A DNA stretch of 64,000 nucleotides, taken from positions 89,726 to 153,725 of the forward strand of contig JAWRVZ010000569.1 of assembly GCA_037043235.1 (NCBI GenBank), given 5' to 3'. This DNA comes from Rhodeus uyekii (taxonomy: Eukaryota > Chordata > Actinopteri > Cypriniformes > Acheilognathidae). A program made the translations under genes and the position numbers. Positions 10,981 to 23,107 of the stretch are shown here, piece by piece. Positions within the stretch are counted from its first letter, which is position 1. Each line of letters begins with the position of its first letter. Under the pieces are notes generated by a model, which made no database searches, was not told where the DNA came from, and was given only the letters and a program-made list of their open reading frames with translations.

Positions 10981-12843
10981 TTCCGATCCGGTTCTGCTAT
11001 TATTATTATTCATCTTCTTCTTCTTCTTCTTCTTCTTCTTCCGCCATGGAAGTCTATGTAAGGCCATAGAACCGTTTGCGGGAAAATGATAAAATTTGGC
11101 ACACTGATAGAGGACAAGCCAATCATTGACCATAGCAAATTTGAAGTCTCTAACTCAATGTCTCTAGCGCCACCAACTGTCCAAAGTTGCACTCACGTTT
11201 ACGTAAATAACTCTTGAACCGTATGTCCTAGAAACAAAATTCTTTCGTCCACTGATTCCTTGGCTCAAGACGATTCGATTGCACCCTATGACGTCATTTT
11301 CCGTCATGAAAATTTTCCCGCCATTTTGAATTTTACGAAAAACCTACTTTTTCGAACTCCTCCTAGGCCGTTGGTCCGATTTTCACGAAAATTGAACCAC
11401 ATCATCTCCAGACAATGTGGACAAAAAGTTATCCAAAGAAAGTTGATATGTCAAACCGTTTACGAATAACTTGCGAAAGAATCCGAGGTAATGGTCGCAA
11501 AAATGAAATTGAGGCTTTATCTCCGCAACGCATTAGAGTTTTCTGACCAAACTAGGTGTGTGTTATGTCAATCATGGTCTGAGGCTACCTGCAGAGTTTT
11601 GGCGCTGTGCCCCCTAGTGGTCAGGAGATATGAAAAAGTTAAATATTTGCTTATAACTTCTGAACGCTTTGGCCAAAAATAATAAAACTGGTCTCTTTAG
11701 ATTCAGTGCATCATGCCGAGTCGTGCGATACCAAATTTTCCCATATCGGCCATTTTGAGTGTCGGCCATTTTGAATATTGTCATAAATTGCTATATTTAA
11801 CAAAGATATTGGCGTATCGTTACGAAACTCAATATGTGTCTTCGGCACCTAACCTTGATACGACTCAAAAAGTTTCGAGGCAGCACCCCCTTGTGGTCAA
11901 AAATTATAACCAAATTTACAAATATGCTAATAACTTTTGAGTGCATTAACCTATGGTAAAACAAATTATCTTTATACGTTCCTTGGGTCAAACCGAGAAC
12001 ACAGATACCAAATTTGTCATAGTCGGCCAAACTTCTTGTCCACCATGTTGTTTTTCTTTAAAAACCTACTTTTTCAAACTCCTCCCAAACCGTTTGTCCA
12101 ATTTTCACCAAAATTAAACCACATCATCTCTAGACCATGCTGACAAAAAGTTATCCAAAGAAAGTTGATATGTCAAACCGTTTACGAATAACTCGCGAAA
12201 GAATCCGACGTAATGGTCGCAAAAATTAAATTGAGGCTTTATCTCCGCAACGCATTAGCGTTTTCTGACCAAACTTGGTGTGTGTTATGTCAATCACGGT
12301 CTGAGGCTACCTGCAGAGTTTTGGCGCTCTGCCCCCTAGTGGTCAGGAGATATTTAAAAACTGACATTTTTGATTATAACTCCTGAACGCTTTGTCTAAA
12401 AATCATGAAACTGCTGTCTTTGGATCCAGTGGGACATGCCGAGCCCTGTGATACCAAATTTTCCCATATCGGCCATTTTGAGCGTCTGCCATTTCGATTT
12501 TTCTTATAAGATGCTATGTTTAACAAACACATGACTTTAGTGCTCTGTCAGCAATGGTTTACCCAATTGAAAGCAAACTCTGCATGTGTCAATGTCACCA
12601 CACTCTCAATGTACCACATGAATTGACACTACAATTTGGTTACAGCGCTGCCTGTTGGTCGAACGTGATAAACCATTAAATCAAATTACTAAAGACCGTA
12701 TTGTTGATTTTTCAGCCATTTAGACTTGTCATATTGAAATGTCTTTAGATTCTTATTGCCGTTGGTCTGATGATGCCAGCCATGTCGGCATGACATTTAA
12801 TGCCCTCCTTGCGCTTGGCCCCGTGATGGCTGCTAGCAGCTAT
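10981..12843 (+). repeat. Unit 8, type B, first of the second set of four copies
   Basis: It begins with a remnant of the hairpin minisatellite tail (TTCCGATCCGGTTCTG), then (TTA)n(TTC)n. CRE at 11289-11296; CTCF-like cores at 11608-11620 and 12330-12342. Landmarks are indel-free against units 17 (+12,164), 23 (+21,235) and 37 (+44,385). A small deletion in GACTTGTCAT near 12,725 (siblings have GACTTAAGTCAT) tags this set. Confidence 0.93.
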
Positions 12844-13687
12844 ATTTAGGGGCCAAGCACCGAAGGTGCGGAGGCACCTATTGTTTTTGTTCCGGTTCTT
12901 ATTATTATTATTATTATTATTCTTCTTCTGCCATTGAAGTCTATGACAGCCCATAGAACCGTAAGCGGGAAAATGAAAAAAAGTTGGCACACTCATAAAG
13001 GAGAGTCCAATCATTGACCATAGCAAAATTGAAGTCTCTAACTCAATCTCTCTAGCGCCACCAACTGTCCAAAGTTGCACTCACGTTTACGTAAATAACT
13101 TTTGAACCGTATGTCCTAGAAACAAAATTCTTTTGTCCACTGATTCCTTGGCTCAAGACGATTCGATTGCACCCTATGACGTCATTTTCCGTCATGAAAA
13201 TTTTCCCGCCATTTTGAATTTTATGAAAAACCTACTTTGTCGAACTCCTCCTAGGCCGTTCGTCCGATGTTCACGAAAATTGAACCACATCATCTCCTGA
13301 CAATGTGGACAAAACGATATATAAAGAAAGTTGATTCGTCAAACCGTTTACGAATAACTCGCGAAAGAATCTGAGGTAAAAGTCGCCAAAATGAAATTGA
13401 GGCTTTATCTCCCCAATGCATTAGCCTTTTCTGACCAAACTAGGTGTGTGTTATGTCAATCATGGTTTGAGGCTACCTGCAGAGTTTTGGCGCTCTGCCC
13501 CCTAGTGGTCAGGAGATATGAAAAACTGACTTTTTTGCTTATAACTTCTGAACCCTTTGGCCAAAAATCATGAAACTGGTCTCTTTAGATCCAGTGGGTC
13601 ATGCCGAGTCCTGTGATACCAAATATTCCCATATCGGCCATTTTGAGCGTCTGCCATTTCGATTTTTCTTATAAGATGCTATGTTTA
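12844..13687 (+). repeat. Unit 9, type A, 3' truncated
   Basis: One minisatellite at 12849, (TTA)n(TTC)n, CRE at 13177-13184, CTCF-like core at 13496-13508. The unit breaks off after GATGCTATGTTTA at 13,687 and jumps into the middle of the next unit's minisatellite (GGCACCTATTG). The tail and about the first 25 bp of that minisatellite are therefore missing. Confidence 0.9.
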
Positions 13688-14826
13688 GGCACCTATTGTT
13701 TTTGTTCCGGTTCTTATTATTATTATTATTATTATTCTTCTTCTGCCATTGAAGTCTATGACAGCCCATAGAACCGTAAGCGGGAAAATGAAAAAAAGTT
13801 GGCACACTCATAAAGGAGAGTCTAATCATTGACCATAGCAAAATTGAAGTCTCTAACTCAATCTCTCTACCGCCACCAACTGTCCAAAGTTGCACTCACG
13901 TTTACGTAAATAACTTTTGAACCGTATGTCCTAGAAACAAAATTCTTTTGTCCACTGATTCCTTGGCTCAAGACGATTCGATTGCACCCTATGACGTCAT
14001 TTTCCGTCATGAAAATTTTCCCGCCATTTTGAATTTTATGAAAAACCTACTTTGTCAAACTCCTCCTAGGCCGTTCGTCCGATGTTCACGAAAATTGAAC
14101 CACATCATCTCCTGACAATGTTGACAAAACGATATATAAACAAAGTTGATTCGTCAAACCGTTTACGAATAACTCGTGAAAGAATCTGAGGTAAAAGTCG
14201 CCAAAATGAAATTGAGGCTTTATCTCCCCAATGCATTAGCCTTTTCTGACCAAACTAGGTGTGTGTTATGTCAATCATGGTTTGAGGCTACCTGCAGAGT
14301 TTTGGCGCTCTGCCCCCTAGTGGTCAGGAGATATTAAAAAACTGACTTTTTTGCTTATAACTCCTGAACCCTTTGGCCAAAAATCATGAAACTGGTCTCT
14401 TTAGATCCAATGGGTCATGCCGAGTCCTGTGATACCAAATTTTCCCATATCGGCCATTTTGAGCGTCTGCCATTTCGATTTTTCTTATAAGATTCTATGT
14501 TTAACAAACACATGACTTTAGTGCTCTGTCAGCAATGGTTTACCCAATTGAAAGCAAACTTTGCATGTGTCAATGTCACCACACTCTCAATGTACCACAT
14601 GAATTGACACTACAATTTGGTTACAGCGCTGCCTGCTGGTTGAATGTGATAAACCATTAAATCGAATTACTAAAGACCGTATTGTTGATTTTTCAGCCAT
14701 TTAGACTTAAGTCATATTGAAATGTCTTTAGATTCTTACTGCCATTGGTCTGATGATGCCAGCCATGTCGGCATGACATTTAATGCCCTCCTTGCGCTTG
14801 GCCCCGTGATGGCTGCTAGCAGCTAT
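13688..14826 (+). repeat. Unit 10, type A, partial minisatellite at start
   Basis: It starts within a hairpin minisatellite at GGCACCTATTG and continues with a long (TTA)n and TTC tract. CRE at 13992-13999; CTCF-like core at 14311-14323. From the hinge on it matches unit 1 (offset 12,077) and unit 11 (offset 1,222). Confidence 0.92.
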
Positions 14827-16048
14827 TTAGGGGCCAAGCACCGAAGGTGCGGAGGCACCTATTGTTTTTGTTCCGGTTCTTATTAGGGGCCAAGCACCGA
14901 AGGTGCGGAGGCACCTATTGTTTTTGTTCCGGTTCTTATTATTATTATTATTATTATTCTTCTTCTGCCATTGAAGTCTATGACAGCCCATAGAACCGTA
15001 AGCGGGAAAATGAAAAAAAGTTGGCACACTCATAAAGGAGAGTCTAATCATTGACCATAGCAAAATTGAAGTCTCTAACTCAATCTCTCTACCGCCACCA
15101 ACTGTCCAAAGTTGCACTCACGTTTACGTAAATAACTTTTGAACCGTATGTCCTAGAAACAAAATTCTTTTGTCCACTGATTCCTTGGCTCAAGACGATT
15201 CGATTGCACCCTATGACGTCATTTTCCGTCATGAAAATTTTCCCGCCATTTTGAATTTTATGAAAAACCTACTTTGTCGAACTCCTCCTAGGCCGTTCGT
15301 CCGATGTTCACGAAAATTGAACCACATCATCTCCTGACAATGTTGACAAAACGATATATAAACAAAGTTGATTCGTCAAACCGTTTACGAATAACTCGTG
15401 AAAGAATCTGAGGTAAAAGTCGCCAAAATGAAATTGAGGCTTTATCTCCCCAATGCATTAGCCTTTTCTGACCAAACTAGGTGTGTGTTATGTCAATCAT
15501 GGTTTGAGGCTACCTGCAGAGTTTTGGCGCTCTGCCCCCTAGTGGTCAGGAGATATTAAAAAACTGACTTTTTTGCTTATAACTCCTGAACCCTTTGGCC
15601 AAAAATCATGAAACTGGTCTCTTTAGATCCAATGGGTCATGCCGAGTCCTGTGATACCAAATTTTCCCATATCGGCCATTTTGAGCGTCTGCCATTTCGA
15701 TTTTTCTTATAAGATTCTATGTTTAACAAACACATGACTTTAGTGCTCTGTCAGCAATGGTTTACCCAATTGAAAGCAAACTTTGCATGTGTCAATGTCA
15801 CCACACTCTCAATGTACCACATGAATTGACACTACAATTTGGTTACAGCGCTGCCTGCTGGTTGAATGTGATAAACCATTAAATCGAATTACTAAAGACC
15901 GTATTGTTGATTTTTCAGCCATTTAGACTTAAGTCATATTGAAATGTCTTTAGATTCTTACTGCCATTGGTCTGATGATGCCAGCCATGTCGGCATGACA
16001 TTTAATGCCCTCCTTGCGCTTGGCCCCGTGATGGCTGCTAGCAGCTAT
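14827..16048 (+). repeat. Unit 11, type A, two hairpin minisatellites
   Basis: Minisatellites start at 14830 and 14886 (56-bp period). CRE at 15214-15221; CTCF-like core at 15533-15545. It is a near-identical neighbour of unit 10 at a constant 1,222-bp offset, consistent with a local tandem duplication. Confidence 0.93.
14830..14960 (+). repeat. Hairpin minisatellite pair
   Basis: Copies at 14830 and 14886. The 56-bp period is shortened by having a single TTA between copies. Confidence 0.88.
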
Positions 16049-18002
16049 TTAGGGGCCAAGCACCGAAGGTGCGGAGGCACCTATTGTTTTTGTTCCGGTT
16101 CTTATTATTATTAGGGGCCAAGCACCGAAGGTGCGGAGGCACCTATTGTAATTGTTCCGGTTCTTTATTATTATTATTCATCTTCTTCTTCTTCTTCTTC
16201 TTCTTCTTCCGCCATGGAAGTCTATGTAAGGCCATAGAACCGTTTGCGGGAAAATGATAAAATTTGGCACACTGATAGAGGACAAGCCAATCATTGACCA
16301 TAGCAAATTTGAAGTCTCTAACTCAATGTCTCTAGCGCCACCAACTGTCCAAAGTTGCACTCACGTTTACGTAAATAACTCTTGAACCGTATGTCCTAGA
16401 AACAAAATTCTTTCGTCCACTAATTCCTTGGCTCAAGACGATTCGATTGCACCCTATGACGTCATTTTCCGTCATGAAAATTTTCCCGCCATTTTGAATT
16501 TTACGAAAAACCTACTTTTTCGAACTCCTCCTAGGCCGTTTGTCCGATTTTCACGAAAATTGAACCACATCATCTCCAGACTATGCGTACAAAAAGTTAT
16601 TAAAAGAAAGTTTATTTGTCAAACCGTTTACGAATAACTTGCGAATGAATTCGACAAAATGGCCGCAGAAATGAAAGCGAGGCTTTATCTCTGCAACGCA
16701 TTAGCGTATTCTGACCAAACTTGGTGTGTGTTATGGCAATGATGGTCTGAGGCTACCTGCGGAGATTTGGCGCTCTGCCCCCTAGTGGTCTGGAGATATG
16801 AAAAAGTGAAATATTTGCTTATAACTTCTGAACGCTTCGATCAAAAATCATAAAACTGGTCTCGTTAGATTCAGGGCATCATGCCGAGTCGTGCAATACC
16901 AAATTTTCCCATATCGGCCATTTTGAGGGTCGGCCATTTTGAATTTTGTCATAAATTGCTATATTTAACAAACACATTGGTGTATCGTTACGAAACTCGA
17001 TATGTGTCTTCGGCATCTGGGCCTGATACAACACAAAAAGTTTCGAGGCAGCGCCACCTTGTGGTCAAAAGTTATAAACAAATTTGCAAAAATGCTAATA
17101 ACTTTTGAACACGTTAACCTATGGTAAAATAAGTTGTCTTTATACGTTCCTTGGGTCAAACCGAGAACACAGATACCAAATTTGTCATAGTCGGCCAAAC
17201 TTCCTGTCCGCCATGTTGTTTTTCTTTAAAAACCTACTTTTTCGAACTCCTCCCACACCGTTTGTCCAATTTTCACCAAAATTGAATCATAACATCTTCA
17301 GACCATGCTGACAAAAAGTTATTAAAATAAAGTTGATTCGTCAAACAGGTTTCGATAAAATTGCGAACAAATTTGACCAAATGGCCACCAAATAAAGCGA
17401 GGCTATATCTCCGCAACGCATTAGCGTATTCTGACCAAACTTTCTGTGTGTCATGTCAATCATGATCTGAGGCTACCTGCAGAGTTTTGGCGCTCTGCCC
17501 CCTAGTGGTCAGGAGATATAAAATACTGACATTTTTGATTATAACTCCTGAATGCTTTGTCCAAAAATCATGAAACTGCTGTCTTTAGATTCAGGGCATC
17601 ATGCCGAGTCGTGCGATACCAAATTTTCCCATATCGGCCATTTTCAGCGTCAGCTATTTAGAATTTTGTCATGAAATGCTATGCTTAACAAACACATGAC
17701 TTTAAAGCTGGATGTCAGCAATGCTTTACCCTATTGACACCAAACTTTGCATGTGTCATTGTCACCTCACTCTGGATATACCACATGATTTGACACATCA
17801 GTTTGGTTACAGCGCTGAGTTATCGAACGTGATAAACCATTACATTGAATTGCTAAAGACCGTATTGATGATTTTTCAGCCATTTAGACTGAAGTCATAT
17901 TGGTATGTCTTTAGATGCTTACTGCTGTTGGTCTGATGCTGCCAGCCATGTCGGCATAACATTTAATGCCCTCCTAATGCTTGGCCCCGTCATGGCTGCT
18001 TG
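16049..18002 (+). repeat. Unit 12, type B, second copy of the unit-6 set
   Basis: It carries two minisatellites of different subtypes, at 16052 (TTTTTGTTCCGG tail) and 16114 (TAATTGTTCCGG tail). CRE at 16457-16464; CTCF-like cores at 16776-16788 and 17496-17508. The second minisatellite onward aligns with unit 6 without net indels. The end is cut at GGCTGCTTG and runs straight into (TTA)n. Confidence 0.93.
16052..16178 (+). repeat. Hairpin minisatellite pair, mixed subtypes
   Basis: Copy at 16052 has a TTTTTGTTCCGG tail and the copy at 16114 a TAATTGTTCCGG tail. The second subtype is the one that starts the unit-6 set, so the first copy appears to come from the A-type neighbour. Confidence 0.88.
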
Positions 18003-18036
18003 TTATTATTATTATTATTATTATTATTCTTTTTCT
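18003..18036 (+). repeat. (TTA)n microsatellite hinge (long TTA tract)
   Basis: About nine TTA triplets follow GCTGCTTG directly, with neither minisatellite nor GCAGCTATA in between, then CTTTTTCTTC. Confidence 0.88.
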
Positions 18037-19120
18037 TCTGCCATTGAAGTCTATGACAGCCCATAGAACCGTAAGCGGGAAAATGAAAAAAAGTTGGCAC
18101 ACTCATAAAGGACAGTCCAATCATTGACCATAGCAAAATTGAAGTCTCTAACTCAATCTCTAAAGCGCCACCAACTGTCCAAAGTTGCACTCACGTTTAC
18201 GTAAATAACTTTTGAACCGTATGTCCTAGAAACAAAATTCTTTTGTCCACTGATTCCTTGGCTCAAGACGATTCGATTGCACCCTATGACGTCATTTTCC
18301 GTCATGAAAATTTTCCCGCCATTTTGAATTTTTTGAAAAACCTACTCTTTCGAACTCCTCCTAGGCCGTTCGTCCGATTTTCACGAAAATTAAACCACAT
18401 CATCTCCAGACAATGTGGACAAAACGATATATAAAGAAAGTTGATTCGTCAAACCGTTTACGAATAACTCGCGAAAGAATCTGAGGTAAAAGTCGCCAAA
18501 ATGAAATTGAGGCTTTATCTCCGCAATGCATTAGCCTTTTCTGACCAAACTAGGTGTGTGTTATGTCAATCATGGTCTGAGGCTACCTGCAGAGTTTTGG
18601 CGCTGTGCCTCCTAGTGGTCAGGAGTTATGAAAAACTGACTTTTTTGCTTATAACTTCTGAACCCTTTGGCCAAAAATCATGAAACTGGTCTCTTTAGAT
18701 CCAGTGGGTCATGCCGAGTCCTGTGATACCAAATATTCCCATATCGGCCATTTTGAGCATCTGCCATTTCGATTTTTCTTATAAGATGCTATGTTTAACA
18801 AACACATGACTTTAGTGCTCTCTCTGCAATGGTTTACCCAATTGAAAGCAAACTTTGCATGTGTTAATGTCACCACACTCTCAATGTACCACATGAATTG
18901 ACACTACAATTTGGTTACAGCGCTGCCTGTTGGTTGAATGTGATAAACCATTATATCGAATTGCTAAAGACCGTATTGTTGGTTTTTCAGCCATTTAGAC
19001 TTAAGTCATATTGAAATGTCTTTAGATTCTTACTGCCGTTGGTCTGATGATGCCCGCCATGTCGGCATGACATTTAATGCCCTCCTTGCGCTTGGCCCCG
19101 TGATGGCTGCTAGCAGCTAT
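18003..19120 (+). repeat. Unit 13, type A, mutated CTCF-like core
   Basis: It opens with one of the longest (TTA)n tracts in the window (about 18,003-18,029). CRE at 18287-18294. The CTCF-like site at 18606-18618 reads TGCCTCCTAGTGG, one change in the C-run. It shares this change and GATGCCCGCCATG near the end with unit 16 at a constant offset of 3,987. Confidence 0.92.
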
Positions 19121-21086
19121 ATTTAGGGGCCAAGCACCGAAGGTGCGGAGGCACCTATTGTTTTTGTTCCGGTTCTTATTATTATTATTAGGGGCCAAGC
19201 ACCGAAGGTGCGGAGGCACCTATTGTAATTGTTCCGGTTCTTTATTATTATTATTCATCTTCTTCTTCTTCTTCTTCTTCTTCTTCCGCCATGGAAGTCT
19301 ATGTAAGGCCATAGAACCGTTTGCGGGAAAATGATAAAATTTGGCACACTGATAGAGGACAAGCCAATCATTGACCATAGCAAATTTGAAGTCTCTAACT
19401 CAATGTCTCTAGCGCCACCAACTGTCCAAAGTTGCACTCACGTTTACGTAAATAACTCTTGAACCGTATGTCCTAGAAACAAAATTCTTTCGTCCACTAA
19501 TTCCTTGGCTCAAGACGATTCGATTGCACCCTATGACGTCATTTTCCGTCATGAAAATTTTCCCGCCATTTTGAATTTTACGAAAAACCTACTTTTTCGA
19601 ACTCCTCCTAGGCCGTTTGTCCGATTTTCACGAAAATTGAACCACATCATCTCCAGACTATGCGTACAAAAAGTTATTAAAAGAAAGTTTATTTGTCAAA
19701 CCGTTTACGAATAACTTGCGAATGAATTCGACAAAATGGCCGCAGAAATGAAAGCGAGGCTTTATCTCTGCAACGCATTAGCGTATTCTGACCAAACTTG
19801 GTGTGTGTTATGGCAATGATGGTCTGAGGCTACCTGCGGAGATTTGGCGCTCTGCCCCCTAGTGGTCTGGAGATATGAAAAAGTGAAATATTTGCTTATA
19901 ACTTCTGAACGCTTCGATCAAAAATCATAAAACTGGTCTCGTTAGATTCAGGGCATCATGCCGAGTCGTGCAATACCAAATTTTCCCATATCGGCCATTT
20001 TGAGGGTCGGCCATTTTGAATTTTGTCATAAATTGCTATATTTAACAAACACATTGGTGTATCGTTACGAAACTCGATATGTGTCTTCGGCATCTGGGCC
20101 TGATACAACACAAAAAGTTTCGAGGCAGCGCCACCTTGTGGTCAAAAGTTATAAACAAATTTGCAAAAATGCTAATAACTTTTGAACACGTTAACCTATG
20201 GTAAAATAAGTTGTCTTTATACGTTCCTTGGGTCAAACCGAGAACACAGATACCAAATTTGTCATAGTCGGCCAAACTTCCTGTCCGCCATGTTGTTTTT
20301 CTTTAAAAACCTACTTTTTCGAACTCCTCCCACACCGTTTGTCCAATTTTCACCAAAATTGAATCATAACATCTTCAGACCATGCTGACAAAAAGTTATT
20401 AAAATAAAGTTGATTCGTCAAACAGGTTTCGATAAAATTGCGAACAAATTTGACCAAATGGCCACCAAATAAAGCGAGGCTATATCTCCGCAACGCATTA
20501 GCGTATTCTGACCAAACTTTCTGTGTGTCATGTCAATCATGATCTGAGGCTACCTGCAGAGTTTTGGCGCTCTGCCCCCTAGTGGTCAGGAGATATAAAA
20601 TACTGACATTTTTGATTATAACTCCTGAATGCTTTGTCCAAAAATCATGAAACTGCTGTCTTTAGATTCAGGGCATCATGCCGAGTCGTGCGATACCAAA
20701 TTTTCCCATATCGGCCATTTTCAGCGTCAGCTATTTAGAATTTTGTCATGAAATGCTATGCTTAACAAACACATGACTTTAAAGCTGGATGTCAGCAATG
20801 CTTTACCCTATTGACACCAAACTTTGCATGTGTCATTGTCACCTCACTCTGGATATACCACATGATTTGACACATCAGTTTGGTTACAGCGCTGAGTTAT
20901 CGAACGTGATAAACCATTACATTGAATTGCTAAAGACCGTATTGATGATTTTTCAGCCATTTAGACTGAAGTCATATTGGTATGTCTTTAGATGCTTACT
21001 GCTGTTGGTCTGATGCTGCCAGCCATGTCGGCATAACATTTAATGCCCTCCTAATGCTTGGCCCCGTCATGGCTGCTTGCAGCTAT
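19121..21086 (+). repeat. Unit 14, type B, third copy of the unit-6 set
   Basis: Minisatellites at 19126 (TTTTTGTTCCGG tail) and 19191 (TAATTGTTCCGG tail), 65-bp period. CRE at 19534-19541; CTCF-like cores at 19853-19865 and 20573-20585. It aligns with unit 12 at a constant 3,077-bp offset across the whole B body. Confidence 0.93.
19126..19255 (+). repeat. Hairpin minisatellite pair, mixed subtypes
   Basis: Same subtype order as at 16,052 (TTTTTG then TAATTG), with a longer (TTA)4 spacer and a 65-bp period. Confidence 0.88.
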
Positions 21087-22180
21087 ATTTATTATTATTC
21101 TTCTTCTGCCATTGAAGTCTATGACAGCCCATAGAACCGTAAGCGGGAAAATGAAAAAAAGTTGGCACACTCATAAAGGAGAGTCCAATCATTGACCATA
21201 GCAAAATTGAAGTCTCTAACTCAATCTCTCTAGCGCCACCAACTGTCCAAAGTTGCACTCACGTTTACGTAAATAACTTTTGAACCGTATGTCCTAGAAA
21301 CAAAATTCTTTTGTCCACTGATTCCTTGGCTCAAGACGATTCGATTGCACCCTATGACGTCATTTTCCGTCATTAAAATTTTCCCGCCATTTTGAATTTT
21401 ATGAAAAACCTACTTTGTCGAACTCCTCCTAGGCCGTTCGTCCGATGTTCACGAAAATTGAACCACATCATCTCCCGACAATGTGGACAAAACGATATAT
21501 AAAGAAAGTTGATTCGTCAAACCGTTTACGAATAACTCGTGAAAGAATCTGAGGTAAAAGTCGCCAAAATGAAATTGAGGCTTTATCTCCCCAATGCATT
21601 AGCCTTTTTTGACCAAACTAGGTGTGTGTTATGTCAATCATGGTTTGAGGCTACCTGCAGAGTTTTGTCGCTGTGCCCCCTAGTGGTCAGGAGTTATCAA
21701 AAACTGACTTTTTTGCTTATAACTTCTGAACCCTTTGGCCAAAAATCATGAAACTGGTCTCTTTAGATCCAGTGGGTCATGCCGAGTCCTGTGATACCAA
21801 ATATTCCCATATCGGCCATTTTGAGCGTCTGCCATTTCGATTTTTCTTATAAGATGCTATGTTTAACAAACACATGACTTTAGTGCTCTGTCAGCAATGG
21901 TTTACCCAGTTGAAAGCAAACTTTGCATGTGTCAATGTCACCACACTCTCAATATACCACACACTACAATTTGGTTACAGCGCTGCCTGTTGGTTGAATG
22001 CGATAAACCATTAAATCGAATTGCTAAAGACCGTATTGTTGGTTTTTCAGCCATTTAGACTTAAGCCATATTGAAATGTCTTTAGATTTTTACTGCCGTT
22101 GGTCTGATGATGCCAGCCATGTCGGCATGACATTTAATGCCCTCCTTGCGCTTGGCCCCGTGATGGCTGCTAGCAGCTAT
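21087..22180 (+). repeat. Unit 15, type A
   Basis: Short hinge without a minisatellite. CRE at 21355-21362; CTCF-like core at 21674-21686. It carries the same 8-bp tail deletion as units 3 and 4 (near 21,957) and the CCCCAATGCATTAG core variant. Confidence 0.92.
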
Positions 22181-23107
22181 ATTTATTATAAATAACTTTT
22201 GAACCGTATGTCCTAGAAACAAAATTCTTTTGTCCACTGATTCCTTGGTTCAAGACGATTCGATTGCACCCTATGACGTCATTTTCCGTCATGAAAATTT
22301 TCCCGCCATTTTGAATTTTTTGAAAAACCTACTCTTTCGAACTCCTCCTAGGCCGTTCGTCCGATTTTCACGAAAATTAAACCACATCATCTCCAGACAA
22401 TGTGGACAAAACGATATATAAAGAAAGTTGATTCGTCAAACCGTTTACGAATAACTCGCGAAAGAATCTGAGGTAAAAGTCGCCAAAATGAAATTGAGGC
22501 TTTATCTCCGCAATGCATTAGCCTTTTCTGACCAAACTAGGTGTGTGTTATGTCAATCATGGTCTGAGGCTACCTGCAGAGTTTTGGCGCTGTGCCTCCT
22601 AGTGGTCAGGAGTTATGAAAAACTGACTTTTTTGCTTATAACTTCTGAACCCTTTGGCCAAAAATCATGAAACTGGTCTCTTTAGATCCAGTGGGTCATG
22701 CCGAGTCCTGTGATACCAAATATTCCCATATCGGCCATTTTGAGCATCTGCCATTTCGATTTTTCTTATAAGATGCTATGTTTAACAAACACATGACTTT
22801 AGTGCTCTCTCTGCAATGGTTTACCCAATTGAAAGCAAACTTTGCATGTGTCAATGTCACCACACTCTCAATGTACCACATGAATTGACACTACAATTTG
22901 GTTACAGCGCTGCCTGTTGGTTGAATGTGATAAACCATTAAATCGAATTGCTAAAGACCGTATTGTTGGTTTTTCAGCCATTTAGACTTAAGTCATATTG
23001 AAATGTCTTTAGATTCTTACTGCCGTTGGTCTGATGATGCCCGCCATGTCGGCATGACATTTAATGCCCTCCTTGCGCTTGGCCCCGTGATGGCTGCTAG
23101 CAGCTAT
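22181..23107 (+). repeat. Unit 16, type A, head deleted
   Basis: The previous unit's ATTTATTA runs directly into TAAATAACTTTTGAACC at about 22,188. About 170-200 bp of head, including the GAAGTCTATG and GCGCCACCAACTG blocks, is absent. CRE at 22274-22281. The CTCF-like site at 22593-22605 carries the same change as unit 13. The body matches unit 13 at a constant 3,987-bp offset. Confidence 0.91.
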
